DNA of 64,000 nucleotides. Source: Winogradskya humida (GTDB taxonomy: Bacteria > Actinomycetota > Actinomycetes > Mycobacteriales > Micromonosporaceae). Of this stretch, positions 63,359 through 64,000 are shown one piece after another (the first letter of the stretch is position 1; each line of letters opens with the position of its first letter). Made by a program: the position numbers and the translations under genes. The notes beneath the pieces are model-generated. The model saw only the letters and a list, made by a program, of their open reading frames with translations. It ran no database searches and was not told the DNA's origin. The stretch is from assembly GCF_016862215.1 (NCBI RefSeq), contig NZ_BOMN01000041.1, positions 62,001 through 126,000 of the forward strand. The letters are read 5' to 3'.

Positions 63359-64000
63359 ATGAGCGGTGTTGCCGAGACCGATCGCCGTCTAGGTGCGCGG
63401 GCTGTCGAGACCGATCGTCGTCGCGAGGACGTCGTCCGGTCGCACATGCCTCTCGTAGGCCACCTGGTGCGCGAGATGCTGGCCCGGGTGCCCGCCCACG
63501 TGAACCGCGACGACCTGCTCTCCGCCGGTTACGCGGCGCTGGTGGCCGCGGCCCGTGGGTTCGACGACTCCCGGGGCGTGCCGTTCGCGCGGTTCGCCGC
63601 GGCCCGGGTCCGTGGTGCCCTGCTCGACGAGCTGCGCGGCCTGGACTGGGCGAGCCGTTCGGTGCGCCAGCGGGCCCGCCGCACCGACACCGCCCGCCAG
63701 GAGCTGACCGCCCAGCTGGGCCGTACGCCCACCATCGCCGAGGTCGCCGAGCGGCTCGGCTGTTCGCCCGAGGACATCGAGTCGGCCGACGACGACGTGC
63801 AGCGTGCCGTGGTCTTCAGCCTGCAGGGCTTCGCGACGGCCGGCGCCGACGACATGGTGACGGAGCCGAGTGCCGGCCCCGAGGAGATGCTGATCCGCCG
63901 CGAGCGCACGGGTTATCTGCGTCACGCCGTCGACGTCCTGCCGGACCGGCTGCGCGCGGTGATCACCGGTTACTTCTTCGAGGAGCGCCCGATGGCGGCC
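63359..64000 (+). CDS. FliA/WhiG-type RNA polymerase sigma factor (truncated by window end)
   Basis: The first 214 residues of a sigma-28/WhiG-like factor. Region 2 has SHMPLVGHLVREML, NRDDLLSAGYAALVAAARGFD, FARFAAARVRGALLDELRGLDWASRSVR; region 3 has LGRTPTIAEVAERLGCS; region 4 begins at LPDRLRAVITGYFFEERPM and continues past the edge. DELRGLDW is characteristic of the FliA group. It may direct flagellar or sporulation genes, as expected in a zoospore-forming actinoplanete (inference). GAGGAG precedes the ATG by 8 bases. The 3' end is missing. Confidence 0.88.
   Translation, partial: MSGVAETDRRLGARAVETDRRREDVVRSHMPLVGHLVREMLARVPAHVNRDDLLSAGYAALVAAARGFDDSRGVPFARFAAARVRGALLDELRGLDWASRSVRQRARRTDTARQELTAQLGRTPTIAEVAERLGCSPEDIESADDDVQRAVVFSLQGFATAGADDMVTEPSAGPEEMLIRRERTGYLRHAVDVLPDRLRAVITGYFFEERPMAA

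Overview
The window is very GC-rich with strong third-position G+C, frequent GTG starts, many leaderless-looking transcripts and LAL, HxlR, ROK and LacI regulators. It encodes mycelial-actinomycete families: DUF5682/DUF5691/MoxR/VWA genes, F420-type oxidoreductases, a serine/threonine kinase fused to DUF1707, and ParE/ParC as a pair. A FliA/WhiG-type sigma factor runs off the right edge. This suggests a Micromonosporaceae actinomycete, possibly Actinoplanes-like; that placement is inference. I saw no tRNA, rRNA, insertion sequence, prophage or CRISPR array. No stretch over 300 bases lacks a gene; the longest is the repeat-rich gap 3204-3493.

Layout. 0-3.2 kb: F420-type nitroreductase-like protein, short UvrC-like GIY-YIG nuclease, and an overlapping set of alpha/beta hydrolase, phosphopantetheinyl transferase and NTF2-like protein. 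3.5-12.3 kb (minus): a tightly overlapping cassette SWIM-DUF5691 -> MoxR AAA+ ATPase -> DUF5682 protein with a long repeat insert -> VWA protein, followed by an Mth938-like gene. 12.3-15.8 kb: Rossmann reductase, glutathionyl-hydroquinone reductase, Ca2+/H+ antiporter, LytR_C protein. 15.8-23.3 kb: a glycan locus with a LacI/CebR-like regulator, two secreted CBM32 proteins whose promoters carry the same palindrome as the regulator's promoter, a DUF305 lipoprotein and a GH43 arabinanase. 23.3-27.3 kb: HAD-like protein, two-component system with a lipoprotein, DUF5995 protein.

27.4-36.3 kb is a signalling block: LAL-type LuxR regulator, class III nucleotidyl cyclase, and a 1749-residue protein joining a Ser/Thr kinase, a STAND-like ATPase, a helical repeat region, GAF domains and a GGDEF domain. 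36.4-41.0 kb encodes topoisomerase IV (parE-parC). 41-48.6 kb holds accessory regulators and enzymes, including an apparently frameshifted SUKH-like gene, MarR/cupin and HxlR/NmrA divergent pairs with recognisable operators, a second Ser/Thr kinase, a methyltransferase and a ROK regulator. 48.6-57.1 kb is a minus-strand beta-glucoside uptake operon: LacI regulator, family-5 solute-binding protein, four Opp/Dpp-type ABC components and a GH1 beta-glucosidase. 57-64 kb: sirtuin, several envelope-type proteins, an App1-like phosphatase, a permuted NlpC/P60-like hydrolase, a DEAD-box helicase with an RGG tail, and the truncated sigma factor.

Two parts look functionally integrated and under-described: the SWIM-DUF5691/MoxR/DUF5682/VWA cassette, and the kinase-ATPase-GAF-GGDEF protein beside a cyclase and a LAL regulator. 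The LacI/CebR-like regulon is the best supported regulatory circuit.
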